Below are positions 51,945-61,481 of a DNA stretch of 64,000 bases, piece after piece. Both the position numbers and the translations under genes were made by a program. Location of the stretch: positions 4,424,501 through 4,488,500 of the forward strand of contig NC_051101.1 in NCBI RefSeq assembly GCF_901709675.1, in the 5' to 3' direction. Source of the stretch: Syngnathus acus (lineage: Eukaryota; Chordata; Actinopteri; Syngnathiformes; Syngnathidae). The first letter of the stretch is position 1. Each line of letters begins with the position of its first letter. The notes beneath the pieces were generated by a model. It had not been told where the DNA came from. It did no database searches and saw only the letters and a list, made by a program, of their open reading frames with translations.

Positions 51945-52117
51945 CACTGAAAAAAAATGGTGTGTTGGATTTACTTGATGATATTTAGTCAAGTGGTTGC
52001 ACTCACAGAATCATGTGGATTTAGATAAAATTGTTTAAGTGGATGTATGGTATATTTAAAAATGACTATGAATTGACTAAATACAATTGAGTAAATTTAA
52101 CACACCATTTTTTAGTT
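51945..52117. mobile_element. Short MITE, CACTG/A-run ends
   Basis: The left arm 51952-51976 (AAAAAATGGTGTGTTGGATT...) and right arm 52089-52113 are reverse complements with about three mismatches in 25. The left end reads TACACTGAAAAA, a terminus I recall from a widespread fish MITE. The right terminus has decayed. Interior about 110 bp, AT-rich, non-coding. Confidence 0.6.
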
Positions 52118-52939
52118 TAGTTTAATGTTGACTGAACTGACCACACACCCTAAAATATACTTGGGCCCACCAGATGTGAGGCAAGGCTTTCGGGTATATT
52201 TCAATTTTCCAGAGTTTTTTTCTCCCACAGAAAGCATATATTGAATGTTTATCAGCTTTTTCTGAAGAAAATGGGAAGGGGTTGTAAAAATATTTTTTGT
52301 TTTGCAGCCCTCCTGAGAAATCCTTGACCACCTCATGGCCCACCAAGAAAAAAGATCCAGTGCCAGTTAATCAGTCTCACGGACATAAAAAGTGAGTACA
52401 ACTTAATTTTAATTTACTTAATGGACAGATTCACCACTGAGTTTTCTCAACAGAAGATAATCTAGCATGCTGAATCCTTAGCTTAAACATCCCAATCAGG
52501 ATAATGTAATTGAGTTTATAATGAATGGTATGTATTATCTATCACTCCATCTAACAGAGGATCATCTATTCATCTATTATGTACATCCTTCTCTCATATG
52601 TATTCATTAATATAAAGCAAAAGGCTTGTTAGCCTTATTTCCAAGATATGATCTTAAACTCTGTTACAGCACACGGCCACATTCTTATTTATACACATGC
52701 CTCACAAGACCACTGGGAGGCTCCGCAGTGATTTACTGCAATACATAAACTAAATATAGAATCAATACGTGTTTCTTTGCTTTTAATGCATGACTGTGTT
52801 TTCGGCTCAGTGAGAAAGGAATGAGAAATAATGTGCTTCATTAACTTTGGAACTGGGTAAGAGGGCAGTTTTGAAATATTTAAAATTGTGAATTAAAGTC
52901 CTCTTCTAATTTGCACCCTAAGCAATAAGTTAAAACTGT

Positions 52940-53004
52940 TTATTATTATTATTGTGATTATGATTTATTATTATTATTATTATTAGTAGTAGTAGTAGTA
53001 GTAG
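52940..53004. repeat. (ATT)n joined to (AGT)n, second locus
   Basis: ATT units with two interruptions, then AGT units from about 52984. Same compound order as at 50634. Confidence 0.9.
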
Positions 53005-53506
53005 CATTAACATTATTAGTATTTTTAGCATTATTTATTGCAGATAGTCGTAGTCCGGTTATTTGATTGGAGGTATGCTGCACATATCAAATAGGCGACA
53101 AAACTTATGACAGTAATAGGTCCGCTTGTTGTTTGGATTGAAATAATAGACGGATGCCTAAAAAATGTAAAGATTCAAGTAATTTCTTTTCAAAATGATG
53201 CATTGAATGTATGATGTGGGATGTCACATATACATCAGCAAAATTGATTGTTCTTTGTTCTCACTTTATTTATTTATTTAGTTTTTTTTGTAATGGTTGT
53301 GATGTTTCTGTTAAAATATGTGCAGTATAATACCTAATTATTCTTCAAGTAATTCTAGCCACACCTACAATAGCCTCTTTGCTCTGCAAACACCCGTTCC
53401 AGTTACCTCACCATTAGCTGCCTTTCAGGTGTGATCAAAGTTGAGTAGTTTTATTTCATTTAGTTGTATGTTTTAGATGCTGTACATTGCTCAACTTCTC
53501 TTCACA

Positions 53507-53621
53507 GACATATGACAGTTATGGATAATTGTCATTTCATACCACACACGTATATAACAGTTATTGATGAATATCATACACGATCTGTGTACAACCGTTA
53601 TGGATAAATGTAAATTCATCT
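53507..53621. repeat. Degenerate tandem repeat, about 40 bp x3
   Basis: ACAGTTATGGATAATTGTCATTTCAT, ACAGTTATTGATGAATATCATAC and ACCGTTATGGATAAATGTAAATTCAT start at 53515, 53557 and 53594. Spacing 42 and 37 bp. Confidence 0.6.
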
Positions 53622-54686
53622 AAAAAAACATTACCTGTCCATTAGATGAATAGCCACTGTATCTGTTCGAGATGAGGATGATAACATGTATTCATTGATT
53701 GATTGATTGACATTTACAACTGACTGATGTAGTTGCACCAATTGCCGTTATGTAATCTTATGGGGTTTTTTCTTAATTCTCTTTAATTGCACAAATATCA
53801 CACAGTTGCCCAACCTCACAGACTCCTTTTCTAAAATATTTTGCACTAACACAGTGCATATGTCAATGAAAATCCATAGCGGGTTAATCTCCCTGCAATG
53901 GATACATGAACACTTTATCCAAAGCTGCATATCACCTGGGGTCGATTCATTGTATGTCAGGGGCAATATTAGCATTCATATTAGTTGCTCTGCCCATGTA
54001 TGATATTTGTCACTGCAAGCCCTTTAGCGCACCAACACAGTTCGGGGGGATGCTTATCTCATGAGCCATAAATTAGAGGATGAATTTCCTCCAAAACACT
54101 GAAGGCAAAGGATGGAGTCATTGTGCTGTGTGGTGTTTTGACACAGTAATGACACATGTTTTACAATCAGCCCCTTCCCCTTTTCATCGGGAGGAGTGGA
54201 CCTGTCCACTCCTGCTGGAGAGAAATGGCCCTTTCGGACATTACCGCTTTCTCCCGGGGGAGATATAAATGAGCGGCAATTGGGGGGGCTGTACAAAGAA
54301 GACAGTAGAAGTGGAGGATTTCTTTGCAAACATTGAAAGGAGAGTGTAAGCACGCAGTATGCAGTGGTTCTCCGAGACAGCATCTCTTTCTTGGTTCCTT
54401 GTGATAAATACACAAGATAGAAAAGTTGCTTAAAGTGAAGGTCACAGTTGAAGGAAGTAGGATCTGGGAAAACATCTACCCAGTATCCCTCTCTCTGGCG
54501 TTCTCTTCGCTGGGCTCGTTATGTCTTGCACTCATTACAAGAGAAGCCATACAGTGCTGGTTGGGAGAACGTGCGATGAGCCTTGGGAGATATATCCACT
54601 GGGAGGGAGAAAGGTAGACTGAAGGGGAATAGATAAAAAAAATGCTGACTGCTCTTCAAAGGAGGCAAAAATAATTGAAATGGCGG

Positions 54687-54875
<189 letters not shown>

Positions 54876-57240
54876 GGGGGGGTTAGAGGCGGAGTTGGAG
54901 ATTGAGTGGCTCCATGTTGGAGTTGGTCATTAATTGAGGAGGAATGTGAAACACTGTGTGGTCCTCGGTGGACACAGAAGAGGAGATTGATAGAGGAAAC
55001 TGCGTGATAAAGATATGAGAGAAGGAAGAGAGAGGTAGTGAACAGGGGAAAAAAAATAAAAAAGTGAAGGGAACATTGTTGCAGCGGCAGAAAGACGGAG
55101 GGAGGGAGAAAGAGAGTTCAAAGTGTGCCCAGACTGAGTCCTGTCCTCGCCGTGTCCTTCCTCGGGCCCCCAGTCATGCATCGCTCATCTTGTCACATTG
55201 AACTCCAGATGCTCCTACCCTGGAGAATGCTACGGCTGCGTCCATTTTTCTTCATTCTCACTAACAATTTGGTAATGAAATATTGATTTTTAGTTAGATT
55301 CATATTGATGCCATTAGCTTTGCATTGATAAATCACATTTGGCCGCTTGTCTAGTGTGGCAGAGCACGAGCGAGGGCAGAGAGATTACAATCAAAGCCAC
55401 TGATGTGTTAATTTGATGGATATTTCCTCTTTCACAACCACCCCGCCTCCCTTTCTTTCTTTATGTTCCACTGCGTTTCATAACATTGTGTTTTTTTTTG
55501 TTTTTTTTTTATTACAAAGCACCCGTGAGGATATTTATGTCCATGTCCATTTCGCTTGAAATAGCCTTTCAGCCAGGCTGCCTGTGGCAATACTGCAGTT
55601 TTAGAGTCATTTCATCTCTTAGGCCAAACAAGGATACAGTATGAGGGACTCGTCAAATTGGCAAAACAGGAGACGGCCTGATGCTTTGACACCAACCAAA
55701 AACAGCAACAACACAATTTATGAGAGGCCTTTTTGCATGTGATCATTACAATCTCTGCAGGGGGAAATATATAAATTTCATTCAGTTTCTTCAATATTCA
55801 TTACCAAAGAAATGGGCAATATATGTGAAAGCAGCAGCAGCTCTCAGGGTGCAATTTTTAGAAGGGATTCATTTAAATGCCTCAAAATGTTACCGCTCTC
55901 TTAAGCATTTCACAGGCAAGGTTGGGAGGATATAACATCTGAGAAACAGTGGAATCATTTTCCAGATTAGGGCGTTTTTTAAATGAGTCTCCTGCCACAG
56001 CTTCGCCTTCCAACTGCAATATGCGTCTGCACACAGTCATCTTAATGAAAGGAAATGATAGCGTTCACTTTAATGACGCGGAGTTCAAGGACTGCTTATT
56101 GTTCCGAGAAAAGGCATCTTTTTTCACAGTAATATGAGTCTGTCTTTCTTTCTACGCCATCTTGCACAAGTGCAATTTCATTTTGAGAAACAGACACTGA
56201 AGGTTAAATGCACTATATACGTAGGTTGTCAAAATATGAGTGAATTCAGTGTTTGGAAGCGATATATTGATAAAACCCGCTTACATTTATCATTTTTTTG
56301 ATAATGTCTCTGCAATTATGCAAAATGGAACATCATTCAAATTTCAACGATACTTGAGCTATCTTGGTTTATGTTGGTTATAAAGCAATTATACGGCAAA
56401 AACATGCTTCACATCCAGTGGATATTTCTTAAAAGGAATAGCAATCATATTTTCCGCATGTTTACTGAATAAACTACCAGTTTTAATGTGTTATCTCATT
56501 TAGACTATTGCTAGGAGTAAATCTCCTCCCATGTTACTTCTGCAAATATTTTTGGTCCAAATTTGATTATGTTTTGTAGAATGACAATGACTGGCATTAA
56601 AAGGATGACGATGATGAGCAGGCGTCTTGGGTCACGCTGGCATTTAGTTGAGATGAAATTAAAGTCCAGAGTTATGGCTTCTTTAGGGTTGTGCATTGTT
56701 TCTTTGAACCCAAAGTGGCCCCTGCCTTTCTTCTGTCTGGATCATAAGGACCAAAAAGGCTATTTGGTGAAAGGCCAGTTAGGTCCAAATGGGGCTGGTG
56801 GAAGAAAACTGTCTCCTCTGGCCTTGAGTACAATTTCAAAATGAGCAAGATATCTTGACATTCATAATTGGCCACTTTACAATTTGGCGCCATCTGTATG
56901 AGTTTCATCTTTTGAAATAAAGTGGAAAATCTGCACACAGAGCCAATGATAAGATCCATTTTTTGTTAGATGTTTGTGCATTCAACGCTGATATTGGTTT
57001 GACTTGGTGGTATACTATTGGTTACCCTATTTGGTTTAATTTATGCTGAATGTGGCCATCTTTCAAAATCGAGAATATTCAAATTGACTCTGGTCATTTT
57101 TGCGAGTATGTCACAACCAAAACAATAATGGAGGAACACAAAGCTGAACCGTATTAGCGTAATGGTTACATTGCAAAATGAGCAACTTTTATAACACCGC
57201 CATTGTGTCCAGAGGAGGTGAAATACCCTTCATTGACATA

Positions 57241-57300
57241 TCCATCCATCCATCCATCCATCCATCCATCCATCCATCCATCCAGCCTGTCTGTCTGTCT
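57241..57300. repeat. (TCCA)11 and (CTGT)n
   Basis: Eleven TCCA units 57241-57284, followed by CTGT units to 57300. It lies about 100 bp upstream of the LINE relic at 57395. Confidence 0.95.
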
Positions 57301-57394
57301 CTCAACACAACTGATCGAGGCAATAGTTCTCTTCTGCTAAATGTTTCCTCCTTCACAGAGAGTAAATTGTGTTCTGTCTCGTCTCTCTCCAAAC

Positions 57395-57850
57395 AACTGT
57401 GCCTCAACTCATCCAGCTGTCAGGCCCCTGACGTTTACAGAAGGCACCACAGTCATTAGCCTAATCAACAACAACAAGTACACATATCAATGGGAGGTAA
57501 AATGGCTGGTGTTATGGTGCAGCAAGCACAATTTGAAGTGAAACACAGTCAAGACTATGAAGATGAATGTGGTCTTCAGAAGACACCCTTTGCCGCGGCT
57601 GACCCTCATGCTGTCTAACAGTCATGTGTCAACCACTGTGACTTTGCAATTCCTGGAAACAAAATTCTATTAGGACTAAATGTGAGGGTCCAACATCAAC
57701 TCCATTTCCAAAAGGCCCAACAGAAGATGTGCTTGATGTTGCTACTGAGGAAGCACATGACCTGCCACAGGGGGGGGGGCTTCAGTTCCACACAGCCTTC
57801 ATTGAATTTGTTGTTTTCATCCATCAGTCTGGTTTGACGTTGTCGGGGAG
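57395..57850 (+). pseudogene. Decayed LINE reverse transcriptase fragment
   Basis: The plus-strand frame at 57434-57466 reads FTEGTTVISLI, which aligns with the FADDTTVIGLI box of Rex/CR1-like reverse transcriptases. It continues through a YTYQWEVKWLVLWC segment to the stop at 57541. The homology then goes on in other frames: TVKTMKMNVVFRRHPLPRLT, a FLETK segment, SNINSISKRPNRR, and AFIEFV near 57800. These match the order of the post-catalytic RT and thumb region in fish LINEs. The catalytic FADD has become FTEG, so no activity is possible even without the frameshifts. Confidence in the RT identity is good. The exact clade is not resolved. Confidence 0.65.
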
Positions 57851-57854
57851 AAGG

Positions 57855-58849
57855 ACAAAAATAGACTGTAATGGACATTTACAACTGCTGAAAAAAATTA
57901 CTAGATAGTGATGGAAATTCCACTTCCTTAGAGAACTGGCTCTTTTAGCTTGGCTCACTAAAAAAAAAAAAAACTTTTTAAGATAACAGACTGCTCTTTA
58001 GATTTTTTGTCTAAATTGATTTATTGCCCCAAATGCCGATGGATGTAAAAATGTCTGCAGTGTTTCCTGCATAGTCAATATGCATTTATCTATTGGCTCA
58101 AAATATTCAAAACAAAAACACCTCCTCTATTTACACCTGAACTTTTGCTTCTTAAAGCTTTTCATTTCATTCTACGAAACACATTTAAAGGGAATCAACA
58201 CATAATCACAGCAAAACACACTACAAACATATACAATGTAAAAGAAAAGGGGGAAACCCCCAAATCCAGATAATTTGTCTAGAACTAATATTGGCAGTGA
58301 GGAACACAAAGTAACTCCATTTTTTCTGTAGGGAATTATCTGCCCTGTTTTGGTGAATATCCTCTCAGGAGGGACTTGTGTTATTACCATGCACCACACC
58401 ATGCATAATCTTCTGCAGTAACAGCTGCAGATCACGTAAACACTTATTTCATGTTGTGGTCAAAAATCTCATGCATGGTGATTTCGAACTTTGTGCTTGT
58501 TTTACAAACACACTTTTATATCAATCAAGCAAAAACATGTAGTTTTACCTTTACCTACAATTCTGACGTGTTTGTATTGCTGATGAGTAATAATAATTAA
58601 TAACAGCACAGACACAATAAATTCTTTTTCCATCTTCATTGTATTAATATCGTTGCTATTATGTACCAGGTTTTCCTTTGTTTTTGGAGCACATACAGTG
58701 GTTAGCACTGTGTGGGAAGTAGTCGGGTCGATATAAGATTAAGGGTATGGATGGGTCCGTCTGCTATAAGGTTAATAAGATTGTGACCATCCTCTTAACA
58801 AAACGCAACCTACTTTATTACTCAGTACCTCTACCGTACTGATACGCCT
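57855..58849. other. Non-coding, left flank of the LTR element
   Basis: AT-rich, with an A-run at 57960 and nothing recognised. It supplies the CAGAG target copy at 58850-58854. Confidence 0.5.
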
Positions 58850-58895
58850 CAGAGTGTCAGGCAACAAGGACAGGGAACCAAGTGCAGCACGATCC

Positions 58896-58901
58896 TTTAA
58901 T
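58896..58901 (-). terminator. ATTAAA polyadenylation signal of the 3' LTR
   Basis: Minus-strand ATTAAA, a common variant of AATAAA, lies 41 nt before the 3' end of the LTR. It would direct 3' processing of the gag RNA. The same motif occurs in the 5' LTR at 61063-61068. Confidence 0.5.
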
Positions 58902-58931
58902 GGTGAGAGGGAAAACGGGGATGTAGAACGA

Positions 58932-59119
58932 GCAAGTAGTCAGGGCAGGCGGCGATCTGGAGCGTGGTCGAAGGTCAGGCAAGTAGTCAGGACAGGCGGC
59001 GATCTGGAGCGTGGTCGAAGGTCAGGCAAGTAGTCAGGACAGGCGGCGATCTGGAGCGTGGTCGAAGGTCAGGCAAGTAGTCAGGACAGGCGGCGATCTG
59101 GAGCGTGGTCGAAGGTCAA
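58932..59119. repeat. 47-bp tandem repeat x4 in 3' LTR
   Basis: Units at 58932-58978, 58979-59025, 59026-59072 and 59073-59119. They are nearly identical. The first reads AGGGCAGG where the others read AGGACAGG, and the last ends in A rather than G. The same array stands in the other LTR. Confidence 0.95.
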
Positions 59120-59310
59120 GGAAGCTGTTGGCTACAAAGTTTGGTCCGGGGACAAAAAGGCAGCAGTATCACGTGCAGGGTAATCAGACGAACTGACAAC
59201 TACTGGCAGAACACAGAGAGGTTAAATAGGGAACCTAACGAGCTGTAGCAGGTGCTGGCAATTCCATGAGTCGGGCTAGGCTGGAAGTCAGGTGACGTGG
59301 GGACGTGACA

Positions 59311-59328
59311 GAACCCCCCTCCCAAGGG
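59311..59328 (-). promoter_or_regulatory. Polypurine tract (plus-strand primer)
   Basis: On the minus strand GGGAGGGGGG followed by TTC abuts the first base of the 3' LTR. This is the normal place for the polypurine tract that primes second-strand synthesis. Confidence 0.75.
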
Positions 59329-59411
59329 ACGGCCCCCGACGTCCCAAAAGCAGAACCCCAAGACGGAGCATGAGACCGGGCGGGAGGGGGGGAACCCAAG
59401 ACGTGCGGCAG

Positions 59412-61004
59412 TCAATATTCCGAATCAGAACACGTCGACCAAGCCCCGTCATCAGGCGGCACTCCCGCCCAGTCCACCTTCCCAGCCGTGGCGTCGGGAG
59501 ACGCCGACCAGGGGGCCGGCGTGGGAACCGGACGGGTCCCTACCGGACGACTCCGAGCAGGAAGCCGGTCAGACCCCAATACCCCGCCCACCGGAGCAGA
59601 ACCCGGCTGCGGACGTCGCAACGGCAGCGGAGTAAGGGCCCGGGCCATCCGCTGCGGCCGACGGCGAGACCGGACCCGCGGCGGCTGCCCACGGATTGGA
59701 GAAGCGGAGGGCCGAGAGGCAAGGGCGCGGGCTGGAGTCGAGTAGTGGTCCTGGGACAGGGACTCGCGACAGGTAGTGGGGGGCAAAAAAACCGACCCCA
59801 CACGGATCCTTGCTTGGCGGGTGTCCTTGGGTCTCGTCGGGCAAGAGACCACCCAGTGACCCTCACCCCCGCAGTACAGGCAAAGCCCCTCTCTGATGCG
59901 CTGACTGCGTTTCCTCACAGAGAGAGAGGTGCGTCCGATCTCCATGGGTTCTGACCTGCTGGGCTGGGTGTGAGGAGCAATAAAGGCGCGCTGACTTACG
60001 TGGACAGGGTCCCTGGCGGACGACAGGTCCGGTGAAAAAACCGGTGCGCTCCATGACACCCGAGGTGTCGGGCTGATGTCACGGTGACGGGGGGGCGGAG
60101 CCGCTCTCCTCTCCTCGCGTCGCCTCGACTGGATCCGCCGGTCCACCCGTACTGCCAGGTCCATGGCCACTTCAAGGGTCTGTGGGCGCTCGCAGGACAC
60201 CATCTCGTCCTTGATATAGTCCGCGAGTCCGTGGATGAAGGCACCGACGAGAGCCGGGGTGTTCCAGTCGCTACGACGCGCCACCGTCTGGAACCGGATG
60301 GCGTACTGGGCGACGGATCTGCTGCCTTGGCGCAGCGTGAGGAGCTCTGTGGAGGCGTCCTCCGAGGCGGAGCCCAGGTCAAATACGCGCAGGATCTCAG
60401 CGGCGAAGGCGTCAAACGACGAACAGGCGGGTCCCTGCCGCTCATATTCTGCCGTTCCCCACAGCCATGCCTCGCCCGTCAGGTGAGTCAGCACGAAACC
60501 CACCTTGGCTGGCTCCGTGGCAAATGTGACGGGCTGGAGGTCGAACAAGACACGGCAGTTCGTCAGAAAGGCCCGGACGTACTTGGGGTCACCGTCGAAC
60601 CTTGCGAGGTTGCTGAGTCTGGGCTCAGGGACGTCCACGTACTGCCCGGGTGCCGAGGCAGGACGGGGCGTGGACATAACGGTGGGCTGATCGGCGGGGC
60701 TAAGCGGCACGGACGTGGACAGAGATGGCACAAACCGATCTGCAGCAGCCAGAGGAGCCAAGTCTCTGTGATCCCTGAGAGCCTCTACCAGGTCCTGGTG
60801 GAGCTGGTGGTGCTGCTGCAGTTGCTGTTGCTGCTGCTGCAGTTGCTGTTGCTGCTGCTGCAGTTGCTGTTGCTGCAGCTGGAGCTGCTGTTGCAGCTGC
60901 TGGACGACCCTGGTTAACGCCGCCATCTCCTCTGTGGTCTTGCCGAGCTCCCACTCCGTGTGGGTCAAGCGGGCCGTGTCTAGGGAATCGTGCGCTGGTT
61001 GCAT
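59412..61004 (-). CDS. Sushi-type retrotransposon Gag, 530 aa
   Basis: Structural protein that would form the cytoplasmic virus-like particle and package element RNA. Visible parts: residues 30-70 are a Gln-rich stretch with leucines every seven residues (L41, L48, L55, L62), probably a coiled coil; residues about 125-290 are a capsid-like helical region of the type found in Sushi/Mart Gags; residues 289-300 are Arg-rich; a PMEIGR motif lies at 353-358; a CCHC zinc knuckle follows (C375, C378, H383, C388; C-X2-C-X4-H-X4-C). The last 140 residues are Pro/Arg-rich and end acidic (CSDSEY). There is no D-S/T-G protease motif. The ATG at 61004 lies only 17 nt inside the 5' LTR and is the first ATG after the inferred transcription start. 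The frame is undamaged. A domesticated Gag-derived host gene is unlikely because LTRs and the target duplication are intact. Confidence 0.92.
   Translation of the reverse strand: MQPAHDSLDTARLTHTEWELGKTTEEMAALTRVVQQLQQQLQLQQQQLQQQQQQLQQQQQQLQQHHQLHQDLVEALRDHRDLAPLAAADRFVPSLSTSVPLSPADQPTVMSTPRPASAPGQYVDVPEPRLSNLARFDGDPKYVRAFLTNCRVLFDLQPVTFATEPAKVGFVLTHLTGEAWLWGTAEYERQGPACSSFDAFAAEILRVFDLGSASEDASTELLTLRQGSRSVAQYAIRFQTVARRSDWNTPALVGAFIHGLADYIKDEMVSCERPQTLEVAMDLAVRVDRRIQSRRREERRAAPPPRHRDISPTPRVSWSAPVFSPDLSSARDPVHVSQRAFIAPHTQPSRSEPMEIGRTSLSVRKRSQRIREGLCLYCGGEGHWVVSCPTRPKDTRQARIRVGSVFLPPTTCRESLSQDHYSTPARALASRPSASPIRGQPPRVRSRRRPQRMARALTPLPLRRPQPGSAPVGGVLGSDRLPARSRPVGTRPVPTPAPWSASPDATAGKVDWAGVPPDDGAWSTCSDSEY
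60819..60881 (-). repeat. 21-bp in-frame minisatellite in gag
   Basis: Three 21-bp units (60819-60839, 60840-60860, 60861-60881; plus strand CAGTTGCTGTTGCTGCTGCTG-like, the last one imperfect). Each encodes seven residues, mostly Leu plus Gln, so one DNA unit equals one coiled-coil heptad. Confidence 0.85.
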
Positions 61005-61009
61005 TTCTG

Positions 61010-61019
61010 GTCAGTTCGT
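61010..61019 (-). promoter_or_regulatory. Candidate self-primer binding site
   Basis: Minus-strand ACGAACTGAC begins 2 nt inside the 5' LTR. It is perfectly complementary over 10 nt to GTCAGTTCGT at 61363-61354, which lies 31 nt downstream of the TATA-like box and so at the expected 5' end of the RNA. It does not begin with TGG as a tRNA 3'-end site would. Tf1 and relatives prime reverse transcription by folding the RNA 5' end onto such a site. Confidence 0.7.
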
Positions 61020-61097
61020 TCTGTCAGGCAACAAGGACAGGGAACCAAGTGCAGCACGATCCTTTAATGGTGAGAGGGAAAACGGGGATGTAGAACG

Positions 61098-61285
61098 AGC
61101 AAGTAGTCAGGGCAGGCGGCGATCTGGAGCGTGGTCGAAGGTCAGGCAAGTAGTCAGGACAGGCGGCGATCTGGAGCGTGGTCGAAGGTCAGGCAAGTAG
61201 TCAGGACAGGCGGCGATCTGGAGCGTGGTCGAAGGTCAGGCAAGTAGTCAGGACAGGCGGCGATCTGGAGCGTGGTCGAAGGTCA
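61098..61285. repeat. 47-bp tandem repeat x4 in 5' LTR
   Basis: Same four-unit array as in the 3' LTR, with the same variants in the first and last unit. It lies in R, so it would be in the 5' leader of the element's RNA. No ATG occurs in the unit on the sense (minus) strand. Confidence 0.93.
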
Positions 61286-61386
61286 AGGAAGCTGTTGGCT
61301 ACAAAGTTTGGTCCGGGGACAAAAGGCAGCAGTATCACGTGCAGGGTAATCAGACGAACTGACAACTACTGGCAGAACACAGAGAG

Positions 61387-61394
61387 GTTAAATA
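61387..61394 (-). promoter_or_regulatory. TATA-like box of the 5' LTR promoter
   Basis: Minus-strand TATTTAAC in U3, about 390 bp upstream of the gag start. The distance to the inferred RNA 5' end (61363) is 31 nt, which is canonical for a TATA box. The same box is at 59221-59228 in the 3' LTR. Confidence 0.6.
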
Positions 61395-61481
61395 GGGAAC
61401 CTAACGAGCTGTAGCAGGTGCTGGCAATTCCATGAGTCGGGCTAGGCTGGAAGTCAGGTGACGTGGGGACGTGACACAGAG

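Larger units (their letters stand above)
58855..59310 (-). repeat. 3' LTR of the Gag-only element (456 bp)
   Basis: Matches the 5' LTR base for base on reading, apart from one additional A in the A-run near 59156. TATA-like TATTTAAC at 59228-59221, the TSS-proximal GTCAGTTCGT at 59197-59188, ATTAAA at 58901-58896, and the four 47-bp repeats are all present. Confidence 0.9.
58855..61476 (-). mobile_element. Complete Gag-only LTR retrotransposon, Sushi-like
   Basis: A 2622-bp element on the minus strand. Seen directly: two LTRs (5' LTR 61022-61476, 3' LTR 58855-59310) that begin TGTCACGT and end CCTGACA, a 5-bp duplication CAGAG on both sides (58850-58854 and 61477-61481), a purine tract next to the 3' LTR, and one intact ORF that fills nearly all of the 1711-bp interior. 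The interior and LTRs are visibly GC-rich while the flanks are AT-rich. The two LTRs differ only by one A in an A-run near 59156/61322, so the insertion is young. Only about 100 bp separate the gag stop from the 3' LTR, so no pol can be present. From family knowledge, the Gag sequence and the self-priming arrangement point to the Tf1/sushi group of Metaviridae. I infer a non-autonomous element mobilised in trans by a full-length relative. Confidence 0.93.
61022..61476 (-). repeat. 5' LTR of the Gag-only element (455 bp)
   Basis: Read on the minus strand it starts TGTCACGTCC and ends GCCTGACA. A TATA-like TATTTAAC lies at 61394-61387. The inferred transcription start is near 61363, 31 nt further on. 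An ATTAAA polyadenylation signal is at 61068-61063. Four copies of a 47-bp unit lie between start and poly(A) signal, hence in R. U5 must be very short, because the poly(A) signal is only about 40 nt from the LTR end. The start position is inferred from TATA spacing and from complementarity to the sequence after the LTR. Confidence 0.9.

Noticed and set aside
58932-59119. CRISPR-like regular repeats
   Set aside because: Units are contiguous with no spacers and are part of an LTR in eukaryotic DNA.
59540-59866. 108-codon minus frame overlapping the gag tail, as a possible frameshifted protease
   Set aside because: No D-S/T-G active-site motif and no pol downstream. It is probably a frame shadow.
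59292-59954. 220-codon plus-strand frame inside the LTR element
   Set aside because: Lies antisense to the gag frame, is Arg/Pro/Gly-rich and has no domain. It is a shadow of GC-rich coding sequence.
60084-60917. 277-codon plus-strand frame
   Set aside because: Antisense to gag. The Leu/Gln tract at its end is only the mirror of the CAG/CTG-type repeat.
61004-61021. tRNA primer-binding site after the 5' LTR
   Set aside because: No TGG-starting sequence fits a tRNA 3' end, while the self-complementary 10-mer explains the site better.
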